Translations under genes and position numbers: made by a program
Shown: positions 51,824-60,627 of the stretch, in pieces
How positions within the stretch are numbered: the stretch's first letter is position 1
How the letters are laid out: each line of letters opens with the position of its first letter
Origin: JBNKWA01 sp050299555
Lineage (GTDB): Bacteria > Pseudomonadota > Alphaproteobacteria > Rhodobacterales > Rhodobacteraceae
NCBI GenBank assembly: GCA_050299555.1
Contig: JBNKWA010000012.1
Coordinates: forward strand, 72,275 to 136,274
Direction: 5' to 3'
DNA: 64,000 bases
Notes under the pieces: generated by a model
What the model was told of the DNA's origin: nothing
What the model saw: the letters and a program-made list of their open reading frames with translations, nothing else
Database searches by the model: none

Positions 51824-52771
51824 ATGATCGGCATCACCATGGGCGACCCCGCCGGCGTCGGTCCCGAGATCGCGCTGAAGGCCGTCGCCGCCATGGCACC
51901 GGCCGAACGCGCCGCCACCCGCATCTTCGGTTGCCTTGCCACACTTCGGGCGGCGCAGGCCGTCGCCGGCACCGCACTGGCGCTCGGCACCGACGTCGCC
52001 GTCACCGACCTGCCCGTCGCGGGCGGCCCCTTGCCCTTCGGCCAGGCCGACCCCCGCGCCGGCGACGCCGCCTACCGCTGCATCGAGGCCGCCGTGCGCG
52101 CCGCCGAGGCGGGCGACATCGGCTGCATCGTCACCGCGCCCATCAACAAGGCGGCGCTGAACGCCGCCGGCCACCACTATGACGGCCACACCGGCATGCT
52201 CGCCGCGCTGACCGGCAGCACGGGCGCCTTCATGCTGCTGGCCTCCGAGCGGCTGAAGGTGATCCACGTCTCCACCCATGTCTCGCTCCGCGACGCCATC
52301 GGCCGCGCCACCCCCGAGCGGGTGCTGGCCGCCATCCGCGCCGGCAACGAGCACCTGAAACGCATCGGCTACGATACGCCGCGCATCGCCGTCGCCGGCA
52401 TCAACCCCCATTGCGGCGAGGGCGGGCTATTCGGCAGCGAGGATGACGACCAGATCGCCCCGGCCGTTGCCGCCGCCCGCGCGATGGGCATCGCCGCCGA
52501 GGGCCCGATCCCCGCCGACACCGTCTTTCACCGCGCCTATCAGGGCGGCTTCGACCTCGTCGTGGCCCAGTACCACGACCAGGGCCACATCCCGATCAAG
52601 CTGATCGCCTTCGACACCGCGGTGAACGTCTCGCTCGGCCTGCCCATCGACCGCACCTCGGTCGACCACGGCACCGCCTTCGACATCGCCGGCAAGGGCG
52701 TGGCCAACCACCAGAACATGAACGCCGCCATCGCCTATGCGCGGCGGCTCACCGCCGGGAGGGGCAAGTGA
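51824..52771 (+). CDS. PdxA2-type 4-phospho-sugar-acid dehydrogenase
   Basis: A 315-residue PdxA-family enzyme. It has the family N-terminus GITMGDPAGVGPEIALKA and metal ligands in HYDGHTGML, NPHCGEGGLFG and QYHDQGHIPIKL. PdxA2 members oxidise D-threonate- or D-erythronate-4-phosphate to dihydroxyacetone phosphate. The DUF1537 kinase at 56.6 kb is its known partner, so this is more likely PdxA2 than the vitamin B6 PdxA. The ATG at 51824 follows GAGGGA; the stop overlaps the next gene (GTGA). Confidence 0.87.
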   Translation: MIGITMGDPAGVGPEIALKAVAAMAPAERAATRIFGCLATLRAAQAVAGTALALGTDVAVTDLPVAGGPLPFGQADPRAGDAAYRCIEAAVRAAEAGDIGCIVTAPINKAALNAAGHHYDGHTGMLAALTGSTGAFMLLASERLKVIHVSTHVSLRDAIGRATPERVLAAIRAGNEHLKRIGYDTPRIAVAGINPHCGEGGLFGSEDDDQIAPAVAAARAMGIAAEGPIPADTVFHRAYQGGFDLVVAQYHDQGHIPIKLIAFDTAVNVSLGLPIDRTSVDHGTAFDIAGKGVANHQNMNAAIAYARRLTAGRGK

Positions 52772-53667
52772 AACACGACATCGAGGGCGTCTTCTGCGCC
52801 GCTGCAACCCCGGTCACGGCCGAGGGTACACCCGACCTCGGGCGCTTCCGCGCCCATTGCCGCCAGCTCCTCGAGGATGGCTGCCACGGCATCGCCATGC
52901 TCGGCACCACCGGCGAGGCCAACAGCTTCGGCCTCTGGCAGCGCCAGGCACTGTTCGATGCCGCCGCCGAGGCGGTGGAGGCGTCGCAGCTCCTGCCCGG
53001 CACCTCGGCGTCCTCGGTCGAGGATGCCGTCGCGCTCACCGGCCAGGCGGTGCGCGGCGGCGCCCGGGGCTGCGTGCTGCTGCCGCCCTACTACTACAAG
53101 GATTGCGACGACGAAGGCTATTTCCGCTTCTATGCCCGGGTGATCGAAGGCGTCGGCGACGACCGGCTGCGGGTGGTGCTCTACCACATCCCGCAAATGT
53201 CCATGGTGCCGATCTCGCACGCCCTGATCGGGCGCCTGCTCGACGCCTTTCCCGGCATCGTCGTCGGCATCAAGGACAGCAGCGGCGATCTTGCCCATGC
53301 CGAGGCGCTGGTCCGCGATTTCCCGGCGCTGGGGGTGCTGGCCGGTGCCGACCCCCTGATGCTGCCGCTGCTCCGCGTCGGCGGCGCCGGCTGCATCACC
53401 GCCACCTCCAACCTGCGCGCCGACGCACTCAGGCTGGTCTGGGACACCTGGCAGGATCCGAACCGGGCGGCCGAGGTGGAGGCGGTGCAGGACCGCATCG
53501 TCGCCTGGCGCAAGCTCTCCAGCAGCTACATGCAGCTGCCCACGATCAAGGCGATGCTGGCGCACCGCTATGGCGATCCGGAATGGGCGCGCCTGATGCC
53601 GCCGCTGGTGGAACTTCAGCCCGCCGCCCGGCAGGCCGTCGCCGAGCGCATGGATGCCGAGCCTTGA
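52768..53667 (+). CDS. Dihydrodipicolinate-synthase-family aldolase/lyase
   Basis: A 299-residue class I aldolase barrel. Motifs: GIAMLGTTGEANSF, the Tyr in VVLYHIPQMSM and the Schiff-base Lys in VVGIKDSSGDL. It belongs to the DapA superfamily along with 2-keto-3-deoxy-gluconate aldolases and dehydratases; as it sits in a sugar-acid operon, a 2-keto-3-deoxy acid is the likely substrate. GTG start at 52768 within the overlap with pdxA2. Confidence 0.86.
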   Translation: MKHDIEGVFCAAATPVTAEGTPDLGRFRAHCRQLLEDGCHGIAMLGTTGEANSFGLWQRQALFDAAAEAVEASQLLPGTSASSVEDAVALTGQAVRGGARGCVLLPPYYYKDCDDEGYFRFYARVIEGVGDDRLRVVLYHIPQMSMVPISHALIGRLLDAFPGIVVGIKDSSGDLAHAEALVRDFPALGVLAGADPLMLPLLRVGGAGCITATSNLRADALRLVWDTWQDPNRAAEVEAVQDRIVAWRKLSSSYMQLPTIKAMLAHRYGDPEWARLMPPLVELQPAARQAVAERMDAEP

Positions 53668-53681
53668 CCGCCGGCGAGACC

Positions 53682-54827
53682 ATGCAGGCCCGCGAACTGG
53701 CCCGGACTGGCATGGCCCGGGCGATCACCCTCAACCAGCCGCCCCGGGTCGAGATCGGCGCCGGCGCCGCCGCACGGCTGGGCGACTGGGCGGCCGGCCA
53801 CCAGCGGGTCTTCGTCGTCGCCTCGCGCAGCACCGCCGCCATGGCGGACCGGCTGGCCCTGCCGGGCAACGTGACGGTCTTTGCCCAGGTGCCGGCCGAG
53901 CCCGACGACCGGGCGCTGGCGGCCGCGCTCGCCGCCGCCGGCGCGGTCAGGCCCGATCTGGTGGTGGGGCTCGGCGGCGGCTCGGTGATGGACGTGGCCA
54001 AGCTGGTGGCGGTGCTCTGGGACGGCACCCAGGGGCTGGCCGAGGTGGCCGGGCCGAACCGGGTCGCGCGGAAGCTCTCGGCGTTGGCGCAGGTCGCCAC
54101 AACGGCCGGCACCGGCTCCGAGGCCGGGATCAGGGCGCTGGTCACCAGCACCGAGACCGGCGCCAAGATTGCCGTCGAAAGCCCGCTGATGCTGGCCGAC
54201 ATCGCCGTGCTCGACCCCGAGCTGACCATGTCGGTGCCGCCGGCGCTGACCGCCGCCACTGGCGTCGATGCCATGGCCCATTGCGTCGAGGCGTTCACCA
54301 ACCGCCGCGCCCATGACCTGATCGACGGATACGCCAGGCTCGGGTTCGGGCTGGTCGGGCGGTACCTGAGGCGCGCGGTGGCCGACGGGGGCGATACCGA
54401 GGCGCGCGCCGGCATGATGCTGGCCTCCTACTATGGCGGCCTCTGCCTCGGTCCGGTCAATACCGCCGCCGGGCATGCGCTGGCCTATCCGCTGGGCACC
54501 CGGGCGGGGCTTGCCCACGGGCTGGCGAACGCGCTCATCTTTCCCCATGTGGTGGCCTTCAATGCGCCGGCGCGCCCCGCCAGGACCGCCGAGATCATGG
54601 CCGCGCTGGGCCTGGCCACCGCAGCGGAGCCGCGGCGGGTGCTGGGCGAGGCCCGCGCCTTTTGCGCCGGCCTCGGCATCGACATGGCGCTGCGCGCCCA
54701 TGGCGTGACCGTCAACGACCTCGGGCCCTGGGCGGCCGAGGCCCACGCCATCCGCCGGCTGATGGACAACAACCCCCGCGACATGTCGGTCGCCGAGGTC
54801 GAAGCGATCTACCGCGCCGCCTTCTGA
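53682..54827 (+). CDS. Iron-containing alcohol dehydrogenase
   Basis: A 381-residue group III dehydrogenase. The NAD-binding motif VGLGGGSVMDVAKLVAV and the metal histidines in DAMAHCVEAF, GHALAYPLG and AHGLANALIFPH are all present. It may reduce an aldehyde released by the DapA-family enzyme. The ATG at 53682 lies 15 bases after the preceding stop; a TTG at 53664 overlapping that stop is an alternative start. Confidence 0.86.
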   Translation: MQARELARTGMARAITLNQPPRVEIGAGAAARLGDWAAGHQRVFVVASRSTAAMADRLALPGNVTVFAQVPAEPDDRALAAALAAAGAVRPDLVVGLGGGSVMDVAKLVAVLWDGTQGLAEVAGPNRVARKLSALAQVATTAGTGSEAGIRALVTSTETGAKIAVESPLMLADIAVLDPELTMSVPPALTAATGVDAMAHCVEAFTNRRAHDLIDGYARLGFGLVGRYLRRAVADGGDTEARAGMMLASYYGGLCLGPVNTAAGHALAYPLGTRAGLAHGLANALIFPHVVAFNAPARPARTAEIMAALGLATAAEPRRVLGEARAFCAGLGIDMALRAHGVTVNDLGPWAAEAHAIRRLMDNNPRDMSVAEVEAIYRAAF

Positions 54828-54920
54828 GCGCCGGGCGTCAAGGTTGCCAACCGGCTCGGGCCAAGGCACCGTTCCGGTACCGGTCCCGAAACGGGCACAC
54901 GGGACAGCTTTCGGGGGGTG

Positions 54921-55592
54921 ATGGGCATGAAGGCCGGAGACTGGACCTGGCTTGAAGTGACGAAGGTCGTTCTCGGTCTGCTGACCCCGATCGCGGTTCT
55001 CTATCTCACGTTCTCCGCGCAAGGCGTCGTGCGCGACCGAGAGTCGACCCAGCTCCGCCAGGAACGAGTGCAGTCGCTGGCCGAGGACGTCTATTCCCGC
55101 CGGGTGAGGGCGGAACTGCTGGCGTCCGCCCTGCGCCGGCACTTCGCTGAGCCGGCCGATGAATCGCTTGCCGAGGTGGTCGAGCGAAAACGGGCATATG
55201 ACGAGGCCTATGCAGCGTGGAACCGCGCCAGCCAGTCCAACCTTCTGAGCATCCGGCAACTCCTGGCGGCGGATGCCTATTCGAACCTGGAAAGCGTCGT
55301 GGAAAGCAGGTTGGTGCGACAGGGCTTCGCTCCGCTCGACACCTGTCTGACCCATGCCTATGACCAGGCCATTCGCGGCCGGAATGCAGCCGCGCTTCTT
55401 GAGCGCTGCGACGTGCGGCGTCTGCTGCAGTTCACGCTCGACTGCGGCTATGCCATCACCGACGAGCTGTATCGCGCCACCGAGCTGGACGCCGCGAAAC
55501 GCGCCGAAGCGGCCTTTTCCAGCGGCCAGATCGCCCGGCGGTGCGACATTGAGGCGTCTGGCGCCGGGGGCGATTTGCCGGATCTCGAGTGA
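54921..55592 (+). CDS. Protein with one N-terminal membrane helix, unknown function
   Basis: A 223-residue protein: helix at about residues 13-33 (VTKVVLGLLTPIAVLYLTFS), then a charged, helical cytoplasmic domain (RDRESTQLRQERVQSLAEDV, AEVVERKRAYDEAYAAWNRA). No named family recognised. It has a GGGGGG element just upstream of the ATG. It stands between the ADH gene and the repeat cluster. Confidence 0.68.
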   Translation: MGMKAGDWTWLEVTKVVLGLLTPIAVLYLTFSAQGVVRDRESTQLRQERVQSLAEDVYSRRVRAELLASALRRHFAEPADESLAEVVERKRAYDEAYAAWNRASQSNLLSIRQLLAADAYSNLESVVESRLVRQGFAPLDTCLTHAYDQAIRGRNAAALLERCDVRRLLQFTLDCGYAITDELYRATELDAAKRAEAAFSSGQIARRCDIEASGAGGDLPDLE

Positions 55593-55610
55593 CGGAACCG
55601 GGTCCCCTGA

Positions 55611-55683
55611 CGCGTCCCCACTGGCGTTGGAATTTTTATCGTTTTAAATCAGTCACCTGACAGTCCGTCCCCATGGGGACGCG
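55611..55683. repeat. REPIN-like element copy 2 (GTCCCC family)
   Basis: 73-base unit with perfect 10-base inverted ends, CGCGTCCCCA at 55611-55620 and its complement at 55674-55683. The right end is part of GTCCCCATGGGGAC (55667-55680). The A/T-rich core has TTTTTATCGTTTTAAATCAG, matching the copy at 7864 (opposite strand) at 30 of 39 positions. Confidence 0.82.
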
Positions 55684-55708
55684 GCGGACAGGCCTCTCGA
55701 TCGCCTCC

Positions 55709-55785
55709 CCCATCGCCTGCCCTCGCCTCCGGGTCGCTCCCCGCCCACCCACCCTCGCGCCCCGGAGGCGAGGGCAGGCGATGGG
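55709..55785. repeat. 25-base-pair perfect hairpin with conserved loop, copy 1
   Basis: Arms of 25 bases (55709-55733 and 55761-55785) are exact reverse complements, starting CCCATCGCCTGCCCTCGCC. The 27-base loop holds CCCCGCCCACCCACCCTCGC. A second hairpin at 63885-63933 has different arms but nearly the same loop. It is flanked by GTCCCC palindromes on both sides. Confidence 0.8.
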
Positions 55786-55813
55786 TGCCAGGCGTTGTGT
55801 CGTGCGGTTGCTT

Positions 55814-55827
55814 GTCCCCATGGGGAC
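55814..55827. repeat. Solitary GTCCCCATGGGGAC palindrome
   Basis: 14-base palindrome identical to those at 7798 and within the copies at 55611 and 63934; it sits 18 bases past the stop of the leftward GntR gene and 28 bases after the large hairpin. Confidence 0.75.
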
Positions 55828-55845
55828 GCTCCGCGGGTGGCCCGA

Positions 55846-56589
55846 TCAGGGCGACCGCGCGTCATCCTCCAGGCTGTGTCGCCGGCCCTCGAAAAGCCAG
55901 TCCCGCGAGCCGGTCAGGTGCGCCCGCATCAGGTCGCGCGCGGCGCCCGGGTCGCGGTCGCGGATCGCCTCGAAGATCGCCACATGCTCGGCGAAGACCA
56001 GCGCCAGCCCGTCCGGCGTCACCTTCAGCGACAGGCCGTGGAACTGCATGCCGACGCCGATGTGGTCCTTCAGCGCCTCCATGGCGATGGCGAAGTAGCG
56101 GTTCTCCGAGGCCTTGGCGATGGCGAGGTGAAAGTCGAAATCGGCATCCTCGCGGTGGCGCTGGCGGGCGGTGGCGTCGCGCATGGTCTCCAGCGGCCCG
56201 GAGATCGCCGCCAACGCCTGGCTGCCATGCCGCAGGGCGGCAATGGCCGCCGCCTCGGGCTCCATGGTGATGCGGAACTCGTAGCAGCGCTGCAGGTCGG
56301 CGATGTTCTCGACCCGGCCGAAGCCCAGCGGCTGGCGCAGCCCCGGCGAGCGGACGAAGCTGCCCGCGCCCTGCCGCGAATAGACGATGCCCTGCGCGCG
56401 CAGCCGGCGCAGCGCCTCGCGGACCACCGGCCGCGAAACCTGGAATTCCGCCGCCAGCGCGTGCTCCGGCGGCAGGCGTTCGTCCGGCGCATAGGCGCCC
56501 GACTTGATGGCGCTGTGCAGGCGGTCGAACACCAGATCGCTGAGATTGCGGCGCGCGCCCATTGCCGCCGAACGCTGTCGCAGGCTCAT
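55846..56589 (-). CDS. GntR/FadR family transcriptional regulator (FCD domain)
   Basis: A 247-residue repressor. The winged helix-turn-helix covers residues 15-80 (LVFDRLHSAIKSGAYAPDER, VSRPVVREALRRLRAQGIVY), and the FCD effector domain follows (EFRITMEPEAAAIAALRHG; DFDFHLAIAKASENRYF; EHVAIFEAIRDRD), with Asp and His metal ligands as in sugar-acid sensors. The start overlaps the kinase stop (ATGA). It probably controls both this and the sialidase operon in response to a sugar acid. Confidence 0.9.
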   Translation of the reverse strand: MSLRQRSAAMGARRNLSDLVFDRLHSAIKSGAYAPDERLPPEHALAAEFQVSRPVVREALRRLRAQGIVYSRQGAGSFVRSPGLRQPLGFGRVENIADLQRCYEFRITMEPEAAAIAALRHGSQALAAISGPLETMRDATARQRHREDADFDFHLAIAKASENRYFAIAMEALKDHIGVGMQFHGLSLKVTPDGLALVFAEHVAIFEAIRDRDPGAARDLMRAHLTGSRDWLFEGRRHSLEDDARSP

Positions 56590-57623
56590 GACGCCGCCCC
56601 CACCGGCTGCGGGGCGGCCACCAGCGCCGCCAGGGTGGACGGGGCGCCGAAGCCGCCGGACTTGGTGACGATCAGCCGATCCCCGGCGCGGCAGATCGGC
56701 AGGCCGGGCAGGACCTCGCCGAGCGGCTGCAGCAGGTCCAGCCCCATGGCGTCGAGCACCGCCTCGGCGGTGGCGCCGCCGGTCAGGACCAGGCTGGCGG
56801 CCTGGCGCGCCATCGGCAGCGCACCGCGGGCCAGACGCTCCGCTACCGCCGCCGGGGCGGCCGGCTCCCCGGCAACCGCCCGGATCAGCGTGACTGTCCC
56901 CATGCGGGCATCGCCCGGCACCGCCCCCGCAGGGGCGTCGATCGCGACCAGGCCGGGTTCGGCCGCCGAAAGCGCCTCCACCTGGGCAAGGGTGATGGGA
57001 TCGGCCGACCCCACGATCACCACCACCGGCCGCTCCAGCACTGGCGGCGCCGCCGCGGGCCGGCGCGCCAGCCCGGCGGCCAGCGCGCTGGTCAGGCCCC
57101 GCGCGCCCGCCAGCAGCGTGCCCGCGGCCACCGCCGCGACGGCGGCCCGCATCGCCGCCACGCTGCCGACATCCGGGATCGTCGCCCGGGCGGCATGCCG
57201 CCCCAGCCGCTCCGCCACCGGCAGAGGTTCGGCCAGGCCGAAACCGCCAAGGCAGCCGCCCTCGACCACGCGGCTGAACTCGGGAATGGCCGGCAGCACG
57301 GCCAAGGGCATGGCACCGAATGCATCGAGCTCGGCCTCGATATTGCCCTTGAGGCGCGAGTCGATCTTCTTGATCAGCCGCACGCCGGCCGGCAACGCGG
57401 CCAGCGCCGCGGCAACCGCCGACCGCGCCTCGCCGGCGGCCATCTCGCGCGAACGGGTCGAGACCGCCACCACCGACGCGCCCGTCGCCAGTGCCGCGGG
57501 CAGGGCGCCGATACGGGTGGCAACCGCCACCGCCAGGCCGGCGGCCGCAAACGGCGCAGCCGCGTCCAGCGCCCCGGTCAGATCGTCCGCGACGACCGCC
57601 AGCTGTGGCCGAAGACTATCCAC
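56586..57623 (-). CDS. Four-carbon acid sugar kinase (DUF1537)
   Basis: A kinase of about 345 residues. The N-terminal LAVVADDLTGALDAAAPFAA and KKIDSRLKGNIEAEL, and the C-terminal VLTGGATAEAVLDAMG with IVTKSGGFG, are family signatures. Members (DtnK type) phosphorylate D-threonate or D-erythronate at C4 for PdxA2. The GTG at 57623 gives the usual short N-terminus, but its AGGAG is only three bases away; a TTG at 57677 is the alternative. Operon with GntR. CTTGTC half-sites lie at 57631-57697. Confidence 0.87.
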   Translation of the reverse strand: MDSLRPQLAVVADDLTGALDAAAPFAAAGLAVAVATRIGALPAALATGASVVAVSTRSREMAAGEARSAVAAALAALPAGVRLIKKIDSRLKGNIEAELDAFGAMPLAVLPAIPEFSRVVEGGCLGGFGLAEPLPVAERLGRHAARATIPDVGSVAAMRAAVAAVAAGTLLAGARGLTSALAAGLARRPAAAPPVLERPVVVIVGSADPITLAQVEALSAAEPGLVAIDAPAGAVPGDARMGTVTLIRAVAGEPAAPAAVAERLARGALPMARQAASLVLTGGATAEAVLDAMGLDLLQPLGEVLPGLPICRAGDRLIVTKSGGFGAPSTLAALVAAPQPVGAAS

Positions 57624-57761
57624 GCGCTCCTGACAAGCCGAGATGTATGAGGTTGCCGGTTTTGTCCTGAAGAACAAGCTGTTCCATGGCCGACAAGCTT
57701 ACAGGTCCGGAACACCTTTACAACTGGCAAACGGCCCCGGGCGCGGCGATGCGCTCGGCCG

Positions 57762-58187
57762 CTACGATCCCTGCGCGATATCGCCCTCGCGCATGATCGT
57801 GCGCGAGATCTGGTCATAGGCCTTCTTCCAGGCCGCTTCGGTCTCCGGCGTGAACTCCTCGCCAAGGAAGTGGCGCAGGGTCTCGACCAGCGCCTTGCCC
57901 ATCATCCGGAAATTCGCCGCCGTCACGCCGATGGCGGCATGACCCTCGCCAAGGTCGTGATAGCGCCCCTCCATCGGGGTCTGGTCGTGAAGATGCTCGA
58001 CGATCTCGCGCAGCGTCGACATGAATCGCATGCCCTGGCCGGCGATGTCGTCCCTGAACAAGTGCCGCAACTCCGGGTCCATCTGAAACAGCGTGTCATA
58101 AAAGTAGATCGACTTCGATTCCGGATCGTTGCCGAGAACGTCGAAGCTCTGCCGAATGAGTGCCAGTTCGTGGATTTGAAGTGCCAT
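57762..58187 (-). CDS. Single-domain globin
   Basis: A 141-residue bacterial haemoglobin of the Vgb/flavohaemoglobin-head type. The proximal histidine lies in DLGEGHAAIGVTAANFRMMG; upstream FMSTLREIVEHLHD is helix E with the distal side. No reductase domain is attached. ATG at 58187. An FNR-type site (58243-58256) lies 56 bases upstream, pointing to low-oxygen or nitric-oxide control. Confidence 0.88.
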   Translation of the reverse strand: MALQIHELALIRQSFDVLGNDPESKSIYFYDTLFQMDPELRHLFRDDIAGQGMRFMSTLREIVEHLHDQTPMEGRYHDLGEGHAAIGVTAANFRMMGKALVETLRHFLGEEFTPETEAAWKKAYDQISRTIMREGDIAQGS

Positions 58188-58242
58188 GCCCGCCATCCCA
58201 GTTGGCCTGCCGCCAGCCTATTGCCGATGTGCGGCCAACTCT

Positions 58243-58256
58243 TTGACATATCTCAA
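58243..58256. promoter_or_regulatory. FNR/CRP-type site upstream of the globin gene
   Basis: TTGACATATCTCAA fits the FNR/NnrR consensus TTGAY-N4-RTCAA except at one position. Centred about 62 bases before the leftward globin start, a normal distance for an activator. Confidence 0.5.
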
Positions 58257-58312
58257 GTCAGGCACGGGCCGCACCCGTTCCGCCGCTGCTGTCCTGGAAT
58301 TCGCCGGATTGA

Positions 58313-58388
58313 TGGTGAGCCCAACAGGGTTCGAACCTGTGACCTACTGATTAAAAGTCAGTTGCTCTACCAGCTGAGCTATGGGCCC
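58313..58388 (-). tRNA. tRNA-Lys (anticodon TTT)
   Basis: Minus strand: acceptor GGGCCCA with TGGGCTC, D-arm GCTC...GAGC, anticodon stem ACTGA/TCAGT with loop CTTTTAA, variable AGGTC, T-arm ACAGG-TTCGAAC-CCTGT, encoded ACCA. Full cloverleaf. Confidence 0.96.
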
Positions 58389-58504
58389 GACCGGCCGCCG
58401 GAATAGACGAGCGCCAAGCGGCGGGTCAAGCGGTTTGTCCCGCTTCGCGCCGCCGAGGCCGCGATACTGGCGTCGGCATGGCCGAGCGCGTATATGGGGC
58501 CGCC

Positions 58505-59350
58505 ATGAAGGATCAGGATCACCCCACCCGGGCGCTGCATTTCCTCAAGATGCACGGGCTTGGCAACGACTTCGTGATCGTCGACGCGCGTGGCGCCGCC
58601 GGCGACCCGGTCACGTCTGCCCGGGCGCGCGCCATCGGCGACCGGCATCGGGGGATCGGCTTCGACCAGCTGGCGGTGATCGGCGACGACGACCGGGGCG
58701 ATGCCCGCATCACGTTCTGGAACGCCGATGGCAGCCTTGCGGATGCCTGTGGCAACGCCACCCGCTGCGTCGCCCGCCTGCTGATGGACGAGACCGGCCG
58801 CGACCGGCTGGTGCTGGTCACCGGCCGCGGCGCGCTGGTCGCCGAAGATGCCGGCGGCGGGCTGATCCGGGTCAACATGGGGATGCCGCAGCTCGACTGG
58901 CGCGAAATCCCGCTGGCCCGCGACGTCGACACGCTGAACCTGCCCATCGATGGCAACCCCGCCGCCGTCGGCATGGGCAACCCGCATTGCGTCTTCGTCG
59001 TCGACGATGCCGAAGCGGTGGACCTTGCCCGCATCGGCCCGGCGATCGAGCATCACCCGCTTTTCCCCCAGCGCACCAATGTCGAGTTCGTGGAGCTGCG
59101 CGGCCCAGCCGAGGTGCGTGCCCGGGTCTGGGAGCGGGGCGTAGGGGTCACCCTCGCCTGCGGCTCCGGCGCCTGCGCCATTGCCGTGGTGATGCACCGC
59201 AAGGGCCTGACCGGCCGCGCCATCACCGTCCAGCTCGACGGCGGGCCGCTCGCCCTCGACTGGCGCGACGACGGCGTCTGGATGACCGGCCCGACGGCGC
59301 TGGTGGCCGAGGGCACGCTGACGCCGGCATTCCTCGACGGCGCCCGATGA
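58505..59350 (+). CDS. dapF: Diaminopimelate epimerase
   Basis: A 281-residue cofactor-free epimerase making meso-diaminopimelate for lysine and peptidoglycan. The two catalytic cysteines are in ADACGNATRC and TLACGSGACA; the start LHFLKMHGLGNDFVIVDAR is the family N-terminus. The ATG at 58505 is chosen; another in-frame ATG lies at 58478. The stop overlaps mtaB in an ATGA. Confidence 0.95.
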   Translation: MKDQDHPTRALHFLKMHGLGNDFVIVDARGAAGDPVTSARARAIGDRHRGIGFDQLAVIGDDDRGDARITFWNADGSLADACGNATRCVARLLMDETGRDRLVLVTGRGALVAEDAGGGLIRVNMGMPQLDWREIPLARDVDTLNLPIDGNPAAVGMGNPHCVFVVDDAEAVDLARIGPAIEHHPLFPQRTNVEFVELRGPAEVRARVWERGVGVTLACGSGACAIAVVMHRKGLTGRAITVQLDGGPLALDWRDDGVWMTGPTALVAEGTLTPAFLDGAR

Positions 59351-60627
59351 CCATCGCCAGGCCGATCCCCACCGGGCTGCGGTTCGAGACCTTCGGCTGC
59401 CGGCTCAACGCCTACGAGACCGAGGCGATGAAGGACCTCGCCGCCCGAGCCGGGCTTGCCGGGGCGGTCGTGGTCAATACCTGCGCGGTCACCGCGGAGG
59501 CGGTGCGCCAGTCGCGCCAGCGCATCCGGCGGCTGCGCCGGGAGAACCCGCAGGCCCGCATCATCGTCACCGGTTGCGCCGCCCAGACCGAGCCCGAGAC
59601 CTATGCCGCCATGCCGGAGGTGGACCTGGTGCTCGGCAACCGCGACAAGCTGGAGCCGTCCACCTGGGGCGAGATCGCCGCGCCGGACTTCATCGGCGAC
59701 ACCGAGAAGGTGCGCGTCAACGACATCATGGCCGCGCGCGAGACCGCCGGCCACCTCATCGACGGGTTCGGTACCCGCGCCCGCGCCTATGTCCAGGTGC
59801 AGAACGGCTGCGACCACCGCTGCACCTTTTGCATCATCCCCTATGGCCGCGGCAATTCGCGCTCGGTTCCCGCCGGCACGGTGGTCGAGCAGATCGCCCG
59901 GCTGGTGGATGCCGGCTACAACGACGTGGTGCTGACCGGGGTCGACCTGACCTCCTGGGGCGCGGACCTGCCCGGCGCGCCGCGGCTCGGGCATCTGGTG
60001 CAGCGCATCCTGAGGCTGGTGCCGGACCTGCCAAGGCTGCGCATCTCGTCGATCGATTCGGTGGAAGCGGACCCGGCGCTGGTCGATGCCATCGCCGGCG
60101 AGGCCCGGCTGATGCCGCACCTGCATCTCAGCCTGCAGGCGGGCGACGACCTGGTGCTGAAGCGGATGAAGCGGCGGCATCTGCGCGACGACGCCATCGC
60201 CTTCTGCGAGCGGATGCGAAACGCCCGCCCCGGCATCGCACTGGGCGCCGATCTGATCGCCGGTTTCCCGACCGAGACCGAGGCGATGTTCGAGAACACC
60301 CTCAGGCTCGCCGACGAATGCGAGCTGACCTGGCTGCACGTCTTTCCGTACTCGCCGCGCAAGGGGACCCCGGCGGCACGCATGCCGCAGGTGCCAAAGG
60401 CGGCGGTCCGCGACCGTGCGGCAAGGCTGCGCAGGAAGGGCGACCAGCGTCTGGCACTGCACCTGGGGTCCCGCCTCGGCACCGCCCAGTCGGTGCTGAT
60501 GGAGACGCCGCGCATGGGCCGGGCCGAGGACTTCACCGAGGTCGAGTTCGCCACCGACCGGCCGGTGGGCGAGATCGTGCAGGCGGTGATCGTCGGAACT
60601 GCCGGCACGCGCCTGCTGGCCGGCTGA
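59347..60627 (+). CDS. mtaB: tRNA t6A37 methylthiotransferase MtaB
   Basis: A 426-residue radical SAM enzyme that adds a methylthio group to t6A at tRNA position 37. The three N-terminal cluster cysteines are in TFGCRLNAYE, VNTCAVTAEA and VTGCAAQTEP; the radical SAM motif is CDHRCTFCIIPYGRG. MtaB rather than MiaB is suggested by FGCRLN and the RFPYSPRKGTPA-like HVFPYSPRKGTPAARM. Overlaps dapF and the following PaiB gene; dapF-mtaB is the usual alphaproteobacterial pair. The tRNA-Lys genes nearby encode natural substrates. Confidence 0.94.
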   Translation: MTIARPIPTGLRFETFGCRLNAYETEAMKDLAARAGLAGAVVVNTCAVTAEAVRQSRQRIRRLRRENPQARIIVTGCAAQTEPETYAAMPEVDLVLGNRDKLEPSTWGEIAAPDFIGDTEKVRVNDIMAARETAGHLIDGFGTRARAYVQVQNGCDHRCTFCIIPYGRGNSRSVPAGTVVEQIARLVDAGYNDVVLTGVDLTSWGADLPGAPRLGHLVQRILRLVPDLPRLRISSIDSVEADPALVDAIAGEARLMPHLHLSLQAGDDLVLKRMKRRHLRDDAIAFCERMRNARPGIALGADLIAGFPTETEAMFENTLRLADECELTWLHVFPYSPRKGTPAARMPQVPKAAVRDRAARLRRKGDQRLALHLGSRLGTAQSVLMETPRMGRAEDFTEVEFATDRPVGEIVQAVIVGTAGTRLLAG

